Source of the DNA: Sphingomonas sp. UV9
GTDB lineage: Bacteria > Pseudomonadota > Alphaproteobacteria > Sphingomonadales > Sphingomonadaceae
DNA: 64,000 nucleotides
Direction: 5' to 3'
Assembly (NCBI RefSeq): GCF_004101245.1
Contig: NZ_SCIN01000003.1
Location: 806,001-870,000 of the forward strand
The position numbers and the translations under genes were made by a program. Below, piece after piece: positions 43,769-52,593 of this stretch; the first letter of the stretch is position 1, and each line of letters begins with the position of its first letter. The notes under the pieces were generated by a model. It ran no database searches, was not told the DNA's origin, and was given only the letters and a program-made list of their open reading frames with translations.

Positions 43769-45232
43769 TCAGCGCTGCGAGTGATGGCCCTTCAGCTCGT
43801 CGCCAACGATCCGCACCACGTGCAGGACGTTGGTCGAGCCCGGCGTCCGGAACGGCACGCCCGCGAGGACGATGACGCGATCGCCGGCCTTCGCCATGCC
43901 GTGACGCAACGCCATCCGCTTTGACTTCGCGACCATGTCCTCGAACGACTCGACGTCGCGCGTGTGGACCGCATGCGTGCCCCACAGCAGCCCAAGCCGC
44001 CGCGCGGTATCCTGGTTCGGCGTCAGCACCAGCAGCGGCACCGACGGACGTTCCCTTGCAATACGCCGCGCGGTCGAGCCCGAGGTCGTGAAGCAGATGA
44101 TCGCCACCGCCGACACGGTCGCCGCGATGTTCTTCGCCGCCTCGGCCAGCGCATCCGCCGTCGTCGGATCCGGCTTCATCACGGTGAAGTGCATGCGGTC
44201 GCCATGCTCCGGGTCGCCCTCGACCGACACGCCGATCGCATCCATCATCGCCACCGATTCGACCGGCCACGCGCCCGCCGCGCTTTCGGCCGACAGCATG
44301 ATCGCGTCGGCACCGTCATACACCGCGGTCGCGACGTCGGACACTTCGGCGCGCGTCGGCGACGGCGAGGTGATCATCGATTCGAGCATCTGCGTCGCCA
44401 CCACGACCGGGCGACCCATCCGCCGCGAAACCTCGACGATCCGCTTCTGCAACGGTGGGACCGCCTGGGGCGGCATCTCGACGCCGAGATCGCCGCGCGC
44501 GACCATCACGCCGTCGCAGGCCTCGACGATCTCCTCCAGCCGCTCGATCGCCGCCGGCTTCTCGATCTTCGCCATCAGCGCCGCCTTGCCGCCGATCAGC
44601 TTGCGCGCTTCCCACAGATCCTCGGGGCGCTGGACGAACGACAGCGCGATCCAGTCGACGCCCTGGTCGACCGCGAAATCCAGGTCGCTGCGGTCCTTCG
44701 CGGTCAGTGCCGCCATCGGCAGCACGACGTCGGGCACGTTCAGCCCCTTGCTGTTCGACAGCGCCCCGCCGACCTCGACGCGAGTCGTGATCGCGCGCGG
44801 GCTATGGGACACCACGCGCAGCACGAGCTTGCCGTCGTCGAGCAGCAGGCGCGCGCCCGGCTCGATCGCGGCGAAGATCTCGTCATGCGGCAGCTCGACG
44901 CGGGTCGCGTCGCCCGGCGTCGTGTCGCGGTCGAGCACGAAGGTCGAGCCGGTTTCGAGCACCGTGCGCCCGCCCTCGAACTTGCCGACGCGCAGCTTCG
45001 GGCCCTGCAGATCGGCGAGGATGGTCGAGGGGCGACCATATTCCTTTTCGAGCGCGCGAATCGCCTGGATCACGGCAATCTTCGACTGTTGGTCGCCGTG
45101 GCTCATGTTGACGCGGAACGCGTCGGCGCCGGTGCGGAACAGCGTTGCGATCATCTCGGGCGTGCTGCTGGCAGGGCCGAGCGTCGCGAGGATGCGGACT
45201 TTCCGCGAACGGGGTGCGATGGCCATGGTCAT
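43769..45232 (-). CDS. pyk: pyruvate kinase
   Basis: A 487-aa glycolytic enzyme converting phosphoenolpyruvate and ADP to pyruvate and ATP. Motifs: ILATLGPASSTPEMI, RVNMSHG, LADLQGPKLRVG, the active-site stretch MAKIEKPAAIERLEEI with Lys, GVMVARGDLGVEMP and the LSAESAAGAWPVE loop. The start at 45232 has AGGAAA 7 nt upstream. Gene is divergent from the DUF1244 gene. Confidence 0.96.
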   Translation of the reverse strand: MTMAIAPRSRKVRILATLGPASSTPEMIATLFRTGADAFRVNMSHGDQQSKIAVIQAIRALEKEYGRPSTILADLQGPKLRVGKFEGGRTVLETGSTFVLDRDTTPGDATRVELPHDEIFAAIEPGARLLLDDGKLVLRVVSHSPRAITTRVEVGGALSNSKGLNVPDVVLPMAALTAKDRSDLDFAVDQGVDWIALSFVQRPEDLWEARKLIGGKAALMAKIEKPAAIERLEEIVEACDGVMVARGDLGVEMPPQAVPPLQKRIVEVSRRMGRPVVVATQMLESMITSPSPTRAEVSDVATAVYDGADAIMLSAESAAGAWPVESVAMMDAIGVSVEGDPEHGDRMHFTVMKPDPTTADALAEAAKNIAATVSAVAIICFTTSGSTARRIARERPSVPLLVLTPNQDTARRLGLLWGTHAVHTRDVESFEDMVAKSKRMALRHGMAKAGDRVIVLAGVPFRTPGSTNVLHVVRIVGDELKGHHSQR

Positions 45233-45311
45233 GCTTGCGTTTCCTGGGGAAGGTCTTTGCCGCGACGGGCCTTAGCCCCTATCTGCGCTGGATCAACCAC
45301 GGAGCGTATAA

Positions 45312-45614
45312 ATGACCCCCGATCGCCTCGATACATTGGACGATACCGTAGCGGCGCAGGCGTTCCGCCGCCTCGTGCGCCACCTGCGTCACCGCGACGA
45401 TGCACAGAATGTCGACCTGATGGGTCTCGCGGGATTTTGTCGCAATTGCCTGTCCGACTGGGTCGAAGACGCCGGCGACCTGTCGAAGGATGCGGCACGC
45501 GAGACGGTGTACGGGATGCCGTATGCGCAGTGGAAGGCGCACCACCAGGGCGACGCGACGCCCGAGCAGCTCGAACGGATGCGGCTGAGCGTCGCGAAGA
45601 ACGCGGTCGACTGA
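45312..45614 (+). CDS. DUF1244 family protein
   Basis: A 100-aa soluble protein of the SMc04008-type DUF1244 family, recognised by RLVRHLRHRDDAQNVDLMGLAGFCRNCLSDW (its core: LMGLAGFCRNCL) and AARETVYGMPYAQWKAHHQ. Two Cys in FCRNC could bind metal. Function unknown. It is divergent from pyk, with a shared promoter gap of 79 bases. Confidence 0.88.
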   Translation: MTPDRLDTLDDTVAAQAFRRLVRHLRHRDDAQNVDLMGLAGFCRNCLSDWVEDAGDLSKDAARETVYGMPYAQWKAHHQGDATPEQLERMRLSVAKNAVD

Positions 45615-45749
45615 ACCGGGGTCGCTTGAGCCGCGAACGGTTAACGCCTAGACGCGGCGCCGCATTCGCAGCGGCGTGATTCATCGGCGGTCGTTGGGCC
45701 CCGGTCGCCGCCTGCGGGTATGTGTTTCGAGCGAATGGGGACGAGTATC

Positions 45750-46016
45750 ATGACGGACGAACGCCAACACGGCATGGGCGGCGGCGCGGTCGCCGCAGAC
45801 GAACTGCGTCTGCTGATCGAGCGCGCCGAGCGTCTCGAAGAAGAGAAGAAGGGTATCTCGGACGACATCAAGGACGTGATGGCCGAAGCCAAGGGCCGCG
45901 GCTACGACCCCAAGGCGATCCGCAAGATCCTGTCGATCCGTAAGAAGAAGAAGGAAGAATATCAGGAGGAAGAGGCGATCCTCGAGGTGTACCTCCAGGC
46001 ACTGGGAATGATCTGA
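45750..46016 (+). CDS. gapR: GapR-type nucleoid protein (DUF2312)
   Basis: An 88-aa protein matching the DUF2312/UPF0335 family: [34 protein letters not shown], then [16 protein letters not shown]. In Caulobacter the homologue GapR forms a clamp on overtwisted DNA and helps replication. The ATG at 45750 is chosen since an in-frame ATG 30 bases upstream adds a non-conserved tail. Long amphipathic helices and basic patches fit DNA clamping. Confidence 0.88.
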   Translation: MTDERQHGMGGGAVAADELRLLIERAERLEEEKKGISDDIKDVMAEAKGRGYDPKAIRKILSIRKKKKEEYQEEEAILEVYLQALGMI

Positions 46017-46031
46017 GGATCTGCTGATTTT

Positions 46032-46080
46032 GCGCGGTGCCTCTCCCCCGATCTGTCGTCGGGTTGCGAGGAGGCGCCGC
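46032..46080. terminator. imperfect hairpin after gapR
   Basis: GCGCGGTGCCTC pairs roughly with GAGGAGGCGCCGCG, with an inner CCCGA/TCGGG stem. No T-run. Confidence 0.35.
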
Positions 46081-46108
46081 GTTAACTCTGCTGATGCACC
46101 GGTAGAGA

Positions 46109-46393
46109 ATGCTTCTCCCGATCTTCGCGGCATTCGTCCTGTTCCTGGTCGTCAACCTGATCACGATCGCCGCGTTCGCGATCGACAAGCGGCGATCGTC
46201 GACCGGCGCATGGCGCATCCCCGAATCCCGCTTGCTCTGGTTCGCAGCGCTCGGCGGCAGCCCGGGGGCGTTCTGGGCGCGCCACCGCTTCCGCCACAAG
46301 ACGCGTAAGCAGCCTTTCGTCGGGCGGCTTCAACGCATCGCGATGGTTCAGGTCGGCGTGGTCGCCGGGCTCGCGATCGCTTTCGCGCTATGA
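46109..46393 (+). CDS. DUF1294 membrane protein
   Basis: A 94-aa protein with two hydrophobic helices (3-25 and about 76-93) around a basic cytoplasmic segment containing DKRRSSTGAWRIPE, GGSPGAFWARHRFRHKT and KQPF. These are the conserved parts of DUF1294. Function unknown. Confidence 0.83.
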   Translation: MLLPIFAAFVLFLVVNLITIAAFAIDKRRSSTGAWRIPESRLLWFAALGGSPGAFWARHRFRHKTRKQPFVGRLQRIAMVQVGVVAGLAIAFAL

Positions 46394-46475
46394 CGTAGGC
46401 CTCCTCCACTCGGGATTGATGCCCCTGCGCAACCGGTGTATTGCTGTTATGCGACATTGCAGCGGGGGGGCGAGC

Positions 46476-46919
46476 ATGAGACTAGTCATTGGGGTTGCGG
46501 CTGCATTGTTGACGAGCGCGCCAGTCGCTGCCCAATCGGTCGACGCAGACGCGAAAGGGCTGGCGCAAAAGGCCGAGGCGTTCGTCCGGGTCCGCAACCA
46601 GTTCGATCAGGCGGCGATGACCGCGATGATGGCGCCCGACTATCAGGAGGTGTCCCCCATCGGCGAGGTCGATTCTCGCGACCGGGTGATCGGCTTTTAC
46701 GCCGCCGACAAGAAATCGCCCGCGCCGCCGATGACGATCACCGAGACCGTCGCGCGACCCGCCGGCACGATCGGCGTCGTGACGATGCGGATCGCCTATA
46801 CGATGCCCGGCAAGGACGGCCAGACGCAGACGCGCGCGCTGCGCGCCGGCTTCGTCGCGCGGCGGATCAACGGCGATTGGCAGTTCGTGTCGTTGCAGTT
46901 GACCCCGATCCGCGGATGA
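46476..46919 (+). CDS. secreted NTF2/SnoaL-like protein
   Basis: A 147-aa protein with a signal peptide (MRLVIGVAAALLTSAPVAAQ). The mature part resembles the DUF4440/SnoaL-like cone fold: AFVRVRNQFDQAAMTAMMAPDYQEVSPIGEV, notably the DQAAMTAMMAPDYQEVSP helix-strand unit, and a closing GDWQFVSLQLTPI strand. Catalytic role unknown. It is convergent with the HerA-like ATPase gene, only 4 bases apart. Confidence 0.75.
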   Translation: MRLVIGVAAALLTSAPVAAQSVDADAKGLAQKAEAFVRVRNQFDQAAMTAMMAPDYQEVSPIGEVDSRDRVIGFYAADKKSPAPPMTITETVARPAGTIGVVTMRIAYTMPGKDGQTQTRALRAGFVARRINGDWQFVSLQLTPIRG

Positions 46920-46923
46920 CGCC

Positions 46924-48387
46924 CTAAGCCGCCTCCGCCGGCAGCGTCGTCCAGCCCAGACCTGGGATCGTGATCGAGCGCTTGCCCGCCAGATCGGTGC
47001 GGCACACGATCAACTCGCGGCTTTCGATATAGCCGATCAGGCGCTTCACGCGGCCGATCGAACTCGTGCCGTATGTCGCCGCGATGCGCGCATCCGACGG
47101 ACATGGTTCGCCTTCGCGCGCGGCGCGCGCAACCAGCAGGAACGCGCCGAGCATGTCGTCGGGTAGCCCGCTCGCGACGTCGAGCGCCGCCGTCCACGCC
47201 TTGTCGGTCATGTCGAAGATGCCCGCGCGCGCGCAACTGAGACGCCGTACGAAGCCGGGCAGGTCGAGCGGCGGCTTGGCGAGGCCGCCCATCCGGCAGC
47301 GCACCTGGAAATCCTGGAACAGCACCGACGGCGGCCGCAGCGTCGATTCGGGATCCTCGACGATCGCGCGGAACACGTCGGCATAGACCGCCTCGACCTC
47401 GTCGTCGGTCTTCTCTGGCGGCGGCGGTGCGGCGGTGCGCGGCTCGGGCGGGCGGGCGATGCCGTCGAGCAGTTCCTCCGCCGGCACGCGACGCGGGCGC
47501 GAATCGAACATCAGGCCCAGTTCTGGCGCGTCGACCACCGGCTCGGACAGCAAATCCTGCAGGTCCATCGGTGCTGCGCTGGGGAGCGGCGTGAGCTTGG
47601 GGCTGCCGCTGCGTGCGGAGGTTTCGACATCGCCGATCTTCACCGTGATCGGCCGGCGCGACACCGCCGGCCCGAGCGCCATGAACGTCCCGCGCTGGAG
47701 ATCGCGAATCGCTTCCGCCTGGCGCCGCTCCATACCGAGCAGGTCGGCCGCGCGCGCCATGTCGATGTCGAGGAAGGTGCGGCCCATCAGGAAGTTCGAC
47801 GCCTCCGCCGCGACGTTCTTCGCCAGTTTCGCGAGGCGCTGAGTCGCGATCACGCCGGCAAGGCCACGTTTGCGGCCGCGGCACATCAGGTTGGTCATCG
47901 CCGCGAGCGAGGCACGGCGCACCTCCTCCGAAACTTCGCCGCCGGTGACGGGCGCGAACATCTGCGCCTCGTCGACCACCACCAGCACCGGATACCAATG
48001 CTCGCGCGGTGCATCGAACAGCGCGGACAGGAACGACGCCGCACAGCGCATCTGCCCCTCGACCTCGAGCCCCTCGAGGCTCAGCACCGCCGAGGTGCGA
48101 TGTTCGCGCAACCGGGTGGCGATGCGCGAAATCTCGCGTTCGCTATAGTCGCCCGCCTCAATCACGACGTGGCCGTGCGGGCCGGCGAGCGTAACGAAGT
48201 CGCCCTCCGGATCGATCACGATCTGCTGGACGTGCCCCGCCGATCGCTCGAGCAGCCGGCGCAGCAGATGCGACTTTCCCGATCCCGAATTGCCCTGCAC
48301 CAACAGGCGCGTGGCGAGGAGTTCCTCCAGGTCGACACCGACGGCACTACCATTGCCGTCGGTGCCCATATTCACGCTAACCGTCAT
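46924..48387 (-). CDS. HerA/DUF87-like ATP-binding protein
   Basis: A 487-aa P-loop protein. Walker A is GNSGSGKSH at 32-40; Walker B is VLVVVDEAQMF; an arginine-finger-type segment GRKRGLAGVIATQR follows. This is the FtsK/HerA DNA-translocase class. The C-terminal 180 residues (from about 300) contain a Pro-rich linker (PPEPRTAAPPPPEK) and a helical winged-helix-like end (DARIAATYGTSSIGRVKRLI). No NurA or nuclease gene adjoins it. The ATG at 48387 is used because the longer frame is not family-like. Confidence 0.8.
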   Translation of the reverse strand: MTVSVNMGTDGNGSAVGVDLEELLATRLLVQGNSGSGKSHLLRRLLERSAGHVQQIVIDPEGDFVTLAGPHGHVVIEAGDYSEREISRIATRLREHRTSAVLSLEGLEVEGQMRCAASFLSALFDAPREHWYPVLVVVDEAQMFAPVTGGEVSEEVRRASLAAMTNLMCRGRKRGLAGVIATQRLAKLAKNVAAEASNFLMGRTFLDIDMARAADLLGMERRQAEAIRDLQRGTFMALGPAVSRRPITVKIGDVETSARSGSPKLTPLPSAAPMDLQDLLSEPVVDAPELGLMFDSRPRRVPAEELLDGIARPPEPRTAAPPPPEKTDDEVEAVYADVFRAIVEDPESTLRPPSVLFQDFQVRCRMGGLAKPPLDLPGFVRRLSCARAGIFDMTDKAWTAALDVASGLPDDMLGAFLLVARAAREGEPCPSDARIAATYGTSSIGRVKRLIGYIESRELIVCRTDLAGKRSITIPGLGWTTLPAEAA

Positions 48388-48499
48388 GCCGCGCGTTTGG
48401 CAGGTGCGGGCGCATCGGGGCAAGGAGTCTTTGTCGGTTCGGTCGCAAGTCCCGCTTTGCGCGCTGGCATAATCCGCAATCCCGGTTAGGCCACCCGCC

Positions 48500-49045
48500 A
48501 TGGCCACCAATCAATCCCCGCTGGACGACCTTTCGCAACGGTTGCTCGGCAAGGCGCCGGGCGAGCTCGACGACGAGCAGCGCCGCGTTCTTGCCGGGAT
48601 CGAGGCGGGCACCACCGTCAGTCGCGATGCAGCCGACCTGTCGGACGAGCGGGCGACGTTCGGCGAGCGGCTGTCCGACCGGGTCGCGAAGATCGGCGGG
48701 TCGTGGGGGTTCATCATCGCCTTCACCGCGGTGCTGATCGGCTGGATGCTGCTGAACTCGGACATTCTCGCGCATTTCGGGCGGGCGTTCGATCCCTATC
48801 CCTACATCTTCCTCAACCTGTTGCTGTCGACCGTCGCGGCGATCCAGGCGCCGGTGATCATGATGAGCCAGAACCGGCAATCGGCAAAGGACCGCCTCGC
48901 CGCCAGCCTCGACTATGAGACCAATCTGCGCGCCGAACTCGACATCCTGCGCGTGCATCACAAGATCGACCACCTGGTGCTCGACCGGCTCGACGCGATC
49001 GAACGGAAGATCGACGCTCTGGCGAAAACGGCCTCACCGTCCTAA
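48500..49045 (+). CDS. DUF1003 membrane protein
   Basis: A 181-aa protein with two helices (about 69-90 and 101-122), the first opening with the conserved GSWGFIIAFTAVLIGWM and the second followed by VIMMSQNRQSAKDRL. The cytoplasmic tail is a charged coiled coil. These are the features of DUF1003. Function unknown. It starts 112 bases from the divergent ATPase gene and precedes yebC by 30 bases. Confidence 0.88.
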   Translation: MATNQSPLDDLSQRLLGKAPGELDDEQRRVLAGIEAGTTVSRDAADLSDERATFGERLSDRVAKIGGSWGFIIAFTAVLIGWMLLNSDILAHFGRAFDPYPYIFLNLLLSTVAAIQAPVIMMSQNRQSAKDRLAASLDYETNLRAELDILRVHHKIDHLVLDRLDAIERKIDALAKTASPS

Positions 49046-49075
49046 AGCCACCGCATCACGCTATTAGAGGCACAG

Positions 49076-49819
49076 ATGGCAGGCCATTCCAAATACAAGA
49101 ACATCATGTATCGCAAGGGCGCGCAGGACAAGAAGCGCTCGTCGGCGTTCAGCAAGCTCAGCCGCGAGATCACGGTCGCGGCCAAGATGGGCCTGCCCGA
49201 CGTCGACATGAACCCGCGGCTGCGCGCGGCGGTGAACGCGGCCAAGGCGGCGTCGTTGCCGAAGGAAAACATCCAGCGCTCGATCGACAAGGCGAGCCGC
49301 GGCGATGCGGAGAATTACGAAGAGATCCGCTATGAGGGCTTCGGCCCCGGCGGCGTGTCGCTGATCATCGAGGCGCTGACCGACAACCGTAACCGCACCG
49401 CGACCAATGTGCGCGTCGCGGTCGGCAAGAACGGCGGCAACCTCGGCGCTGGCGGTTCGGTCAGCCACGCGTTCGACCGCGTCGGGCTGATCTCGTATCC
49501 CGCTAGTGCAGGCGATGCCGACACGGTGTTCGAAGCGGCGCTCGAAGCGGGTGCCGAGGACGTCACGTCGAGCGAGGACGGCCACGAGGTCTGGACCGCG
49601 CAGGGCGACCTTCACGAGGTCGCCAAGGCGCTTGAGGCGAAGCTCGGCGAAGCGGAAGGCGCAAAGCTCGCCTGGCGTCCGCAGATCATGGTCGCGGTCG
49701 AAGCCGACGACGCGGCGACATTGTTCAAGCTGATCGACGCGCTCGACGACGACGACGACGTGCAGACCGTCTGGGGCAATTACGAAATCTCCGACGAGAT
49801 CATGGAGTCGCTGGGTTGA
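49076..49819 (+). CDS. yebC: YebC/PmpR family regulator (TACO1-like)
   Basis: A 247-aa cytoplasmic protein. It opens [20 protein letters not shown] and contains [25 protein letters not shown] and a long acidic C-terminal domain. The family acts as transcription or translation factor and commonly precedes ruvC, as here. The two genes are separated by a long inverted repeat. Confidence 0.95.
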   Translation: MAGHSKYKNIMYRKGAQDKKRSSAFSKLSREITVAAKMGLPDVDMNPRLRAAVNAAKAASLPKENIQRSIDKASRGDAENYEEIRYEGFGPGGVSLIIEALTDNRNRTATNVRVAVGKNGGNLGAGGSVSHAFDRVGLISYPASAGDADTVFEAALEAGAEDVTSSEDGHEVWTAQGDLHEVAKALEAKLGEAEGAKLAWRPQIMVAVEADDAATLFKLIDALDDDDDVQTVWGNYEISDEIMESLG

Positions 49820-49840
49820 GCCATTGAGATGAAGACGGTG

Positions 49841-50006
49841 GGTTCACGCGGAGACGCGGAGACGCGGAGAGTTGTGCCGTGTGGATACGTCTTCCGCGCC
49901 AGGGGCCTCGTATCTTTCGGCCAGCCCGATGAAGTGACAGTCCCGCTGACGCGAGACGATCGCCAAACCCGCGACACCTCCGCGTCTCCGCGTCTCCGCG
50001 CGAACC
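49841..50006. repeat. long inverted repeat type F (CGCGGAGACGCGGAGACGCGG)
   Basis: Left arm GGTTCACGCGGAGACGCGGA and right arm TCCGCGTCTCCGCGCGAACC are complementary over about 26 bases and enclose 110-125 bases with no clear gene. Each arm is a short tandem of CGCGGAGA. The layout resembles a small non-autonomous mobile element (MITE). Confidence 0.8.
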
Positions 50007-50028
50007 AACCTTCTCCTTCTACCTACGC

Positions 50029-50535
50029 ATGATCATCCTGGGACTAGACCCCGGCCTCGGCACCACAGGCTGGGGGGTCATCCGTGCCGACGGCAACCGT
50101 CTCAGCCATATCGCCAACGGCCAGATCAAGACCGATCCGTCGATGGCGCTGCCGCGTCGCCTCACCGCGCTGTACAACGCGCTGATCGACGTCATCCGCA
50201 CCGAACGCCCCGACGGCGCCGCGGTCGAGGAAGTGCTCGGCAACACCAACGCGCAATCGACGCTGAAGCTCGGCCAGGCGCGCGGCGTCGTGCTGCTCGC
50301 TGCGGCGGGAGCAGGGCTGCATATCGGCGAATACCATCCCTCGACCGTCAAGAAGGGCGTCGTCGGCACCGGCGGCGCGGACAAGAAGCAGATCCAGGCC
50401 ATGATGGCGGTGCTACTGCCCGGCGCGAAGCTCGCTGGCCCCGATGCCGCCGATGCACTGGCCGTCGCGATCACCCACGCGCATCATGTCGCCAGCGCGG
50501 CCGCCTTTTCGCGCCGGAGCGGCATCGGCGCCTGA
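50029..50535 (+). CDS. ruvC: Holliday junction resolvase RuvC
   Basis: A 168-aa endonuclease that cuts Holliday junctions. Acidic catalytic residues are recognisable as Asp in [13 protein letters not shown], Glu in [12 protein letters not shown] and the Asp pair in [16 protein letters not shown]. Size is typical. It should work with RuvA and RuvB, whose genes lie further on but are not adjacent. Confidence 0.96.
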   Translation: MIILGLDPGLGTTGWGVIRADGNRLSHIANGQIKTDPSMALPRRLTALYNALIDVIRTERPDGAAVEEVLGNTNAQSTLKLGQARGVVLLAAAGAGLHIGEYHPSTVKKGVVGTGGADKKQIQAMMAVLLPGAKLAGPDAADALAVAITHAHHVASAAAFSRRSGIGA

Positions 50536-50751
50536 TCGGCGCGTACCCTCGATTGTATCCGCAGGTATAGGCAAGCAAACAGGTGGATTTTCCACCCACG
50601 CCGTTCATGCACATCTCGACGAAATCTGGTTCGTTTTGGACTATGTTTTTGCGAACCCCGGTATGAACTCATTCCGGTTAGGTTTTTATAGCCAAGCATC
50701 AATTGCTGTGGCAGCGCGACCGTGCGATTAATTTAGATTAAGGGCGCGATA
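50536..50751. other. AT-richer gap between ruvC and the AraC gene
   Basis: About 215 bases with a GGTGGA-TTT-TCCACC hairpin at 50582-50596 and AT-rich stretches such as GATTAATTTAGATTAAG just before the AraC start. It probably holds the promoter of the AraC gene; base composition is distinctly lower in GC than the surrounding DNA. Confidence 0.45.
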
Positions 50752-51741
50752 ATGCGGGTGGAAGACGTGCGGGGCGGCACGAACGGCGGTCATGTTTCTC
50801 CCTCGGCATTTGCGATGCCCGAGGGCATGGCGATGCGCTACGACCTGCCCGATCCGGCATTGTCCGACTATCTGACCGGGTACGCGATCTACGCGTCGGG
50901 AGATCGCACGCCGATGCTCAACTGGTATCTGCCTGCGCCAGCGATGATCTCGGTCGTCGTCGATGCCGGCCAGTTGACCGTGTCGATCGGCAACCATCGG
51001 TTCGGCCCGCTGGATCGCGCCAGCTTCTATGGACCGACCAGCCGTGCCTTCCGAACCGAGACGCACGGTGGGATCGCCGTGGGGATCGGCCTGAGCGCGC
51101 TTGGCTGGTCGCGGCTGACTGCGCGTTCGGCTGGCGATTTCCACAACCGGGTGGCACCGCTGAGTGCTGCCCTCGGGTCGGAGCTTTCCGCCCGCCTGAT
51201 CGAGGGGCTCGACGCGCTCGACGACGATACGCTGATCAAGCCGCTGCTCGACGAGGTTTTCTGCGGCCTGTTCGATCGTCCGCATCCGCGCGACGAACTC
51301 ATCCGGGCGTTCACGGCCTTGACGGTGACCGATGGCGTGATCGAGATGAGGGATGTCGCGGATCGGCTCGATATCCCGACGCACGAACTGCGGCGGATGG
51401 CGACGCGTCACTTCGGGATGCCGCCCAAGCTGTTGCTGCGGCGCGCGCGGTTCCTGCGCTCGTTCATTCGCCTGATCACTGCCGACGGTCTCAGCGATTA
51501 CTCGATGATCGACAGCAGCTATTTCGACGCGTCGCATTTCCTGCGCGATGCCGGCACGTTTCTCGGCACGACGCCGCGCCGCTTCATCGCCTCCGACACC
51601 GTTTTCCTGCGGGCCAGCCTGCGCGCGCGTGCCGCCGTGATCGGCGCGCCCACCCAGGCTCTCCACGGTGTCGCAAGACCTGCGGCACCTGCGATAAACC
51701 GGTCGCCCCCTGAAAAGGATCGCCCGCGGCCGATTGCGTGA
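50752..51741 (+). CDS. AraC family transcriptional regulator
   Basis: A 329-aa protein. The C-terminal third (about 185-285) has the AraC helix-turn-helix pair: LIRAFTALTVTDGVIEMRDVADRLDIPTHELRRMATRHFG (key part MRDVADRLDIPTHELRR) and SYFDASHFLRDAGTFLGTTPRRF. The N-terminal 180 residues resemble an AraC-type effector domain of unknown ligand. It sits between ruvC and ruvA, which are normally adjacent. The AT-rich leader and position suggest a later insertion. Confidence 0.85.
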   Translation: MRVEDVRGGTNGGHVSPSAFAMPEGMAMRYDLPDPALSDYLTGYAIYASGDRTPMLNWYLPAPAMISVVVDAGQLTVSIGNHRFGPLDRASFYGPTSRAFRTETHGGIAVGIGLSALGWSRLTARSAGDFHNRVAPLSAALGSELSARLIEGLDALDDDTLIKPLLDEVFCGLFDRPHPRDELIRAFTALTVTDGVIEMRDVADRLDIPTHELRRMATRHFGMPPKLLLRRARFLRSFIRLITADGLSDYSMIDSSYFDASHFLRDAGTFLGTTPRRFIASDTVFLRASLRARAAVIGAPTQALHGVARPAAPAINRSPPEKDRPRPIA

Positions 51742-51811
51742 TGCGCTGCCCAGTCCGTCGGGCGCTTTGACAGGATGACGGCGCGCGCCCTTTGTTCTAC
51801 CGCGTGATCCA

Positions 51812-52411
51812 ATGATCGTGCATCTCAAAGGACGGCTGGATTCGACCGGCATCGACCATGCCGTGATCGACGTCGGCGGCGTCGGCTATCTGGTCGGCGC
51901 GTCGGCGCGCACCCTGTCGGCGCTCGGGCCGATCGGCGAGGCATGTACGGTGTTTACCGAATTGCTCGTCGGTGAGGATTTCCAGCGGCTTGTCGGGTTT
52001 TCTAGCGCGGACGAGCGCGACTGGTTCCGGTTGCTGACGGGCGTCCAGGGGGTCGGGGCACGGGTTGCATTGGCGATCCTGTCGGCGCTGGAACCGGTCG
52101 ACCTGAGCCGTGCGATCGCCAGTGGCGACAAGGCGATGGTGGCGCGCGCCAATGGTGTCGGGCCGAAGCTTGCCCAGCGTATCGTTATGGAATTGAAGGA
52201 CAAGGTCGGCGGCATCGCGCTCGGGCTTGGGCCTGCGGTGGTGAACGCCGCGCCGGGGGCATCGGCGGATGCGGTGTCGGCGCTGCTCAACCTCGGGTTC
52301 CGGCCGAACGAGGCGAGCGTCGCGGTGGCTGCGGCGGACGAGGAACTGGGGCCGGGAGCCTCGCTCGACGCGCTGGTCCGGCTGGCGCTGCGCAAAGCGT
52401 CGAAGTCCTAG
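51812..52411 (+). CDS. ruvA: Holliday junction branch migration protein RuvA
   Basis: A 199-aa DNA-binding protein. It has the N-terminal OB fold ([25 protein letters not shown]), two helix-hairpin-helix motifs ([31 protein letters not shown]) and a C-terminal three-helix domain ([12 protein letters not shown]). It forms the RuvAB motor with RuvB. It starts 70 nt after the AraC gene. Confidence 0.95.
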   Translation: MIVHLKGRLDSTGIDHAVIDVGGVGYLVGASARTLSALGPIGEACTVFTELLVGEDFQRLVGFSSADERDWFRLLTGVQGVGARVALAILSALEPVDLSRAIASGDKAMVARANGVGPKLAQRIVMELKDKVGGIALGLGPAVVNAAPGASADAVSALLNLGFRPNEASVAVAAADEELGPGASLDALVRLALRKASKS

Positions 52412-52442
52412 CTTTACCGCGAGTGCAAGTGGCGAACCTTTC

Positions 52443-52570
52443 GATCCTCCCCCGCCAGGGGGAGGTGGCTGGCACTTGCCAGACGAAGGGGAGGTAGGCG
52501 ACGACAACCTCTGTTCCGTGTCCTCCCCCTCCGTCACCTTCGGCGACACCTCCCCCTGGCGGGGAAGGAT
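52443..52570. repeat. long inverted repeat type C after ruvA
   Basis: GATCCTCCCCCGCCAGGGGG opens it and CCCCCTGGCGGGGAAGGAT closes it; the centre again has GAAGGGGAGG/CCTCCCCCTCC. The arms closely match the 13336 copy. It fills the gap between ruvA and the convergent dehydrogenase gene. Confidence 0.88.
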
Positions 52571-52593
52571 AGGAAATTATGATCCGGGGTGTT

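Noticed and set aside
49841..50006. CRISPR-like array from the CGCGGAGA tandem units
   Set aside because: Units are short, contiguous and inverted at the other end; there are no unique spacers of equal length and no cas genes.
50581..50597. Terminator after ruvC
   Set aside because: The GGTGGA/TCCACC stem is only six bases with no T-run, so it is too weak to call.
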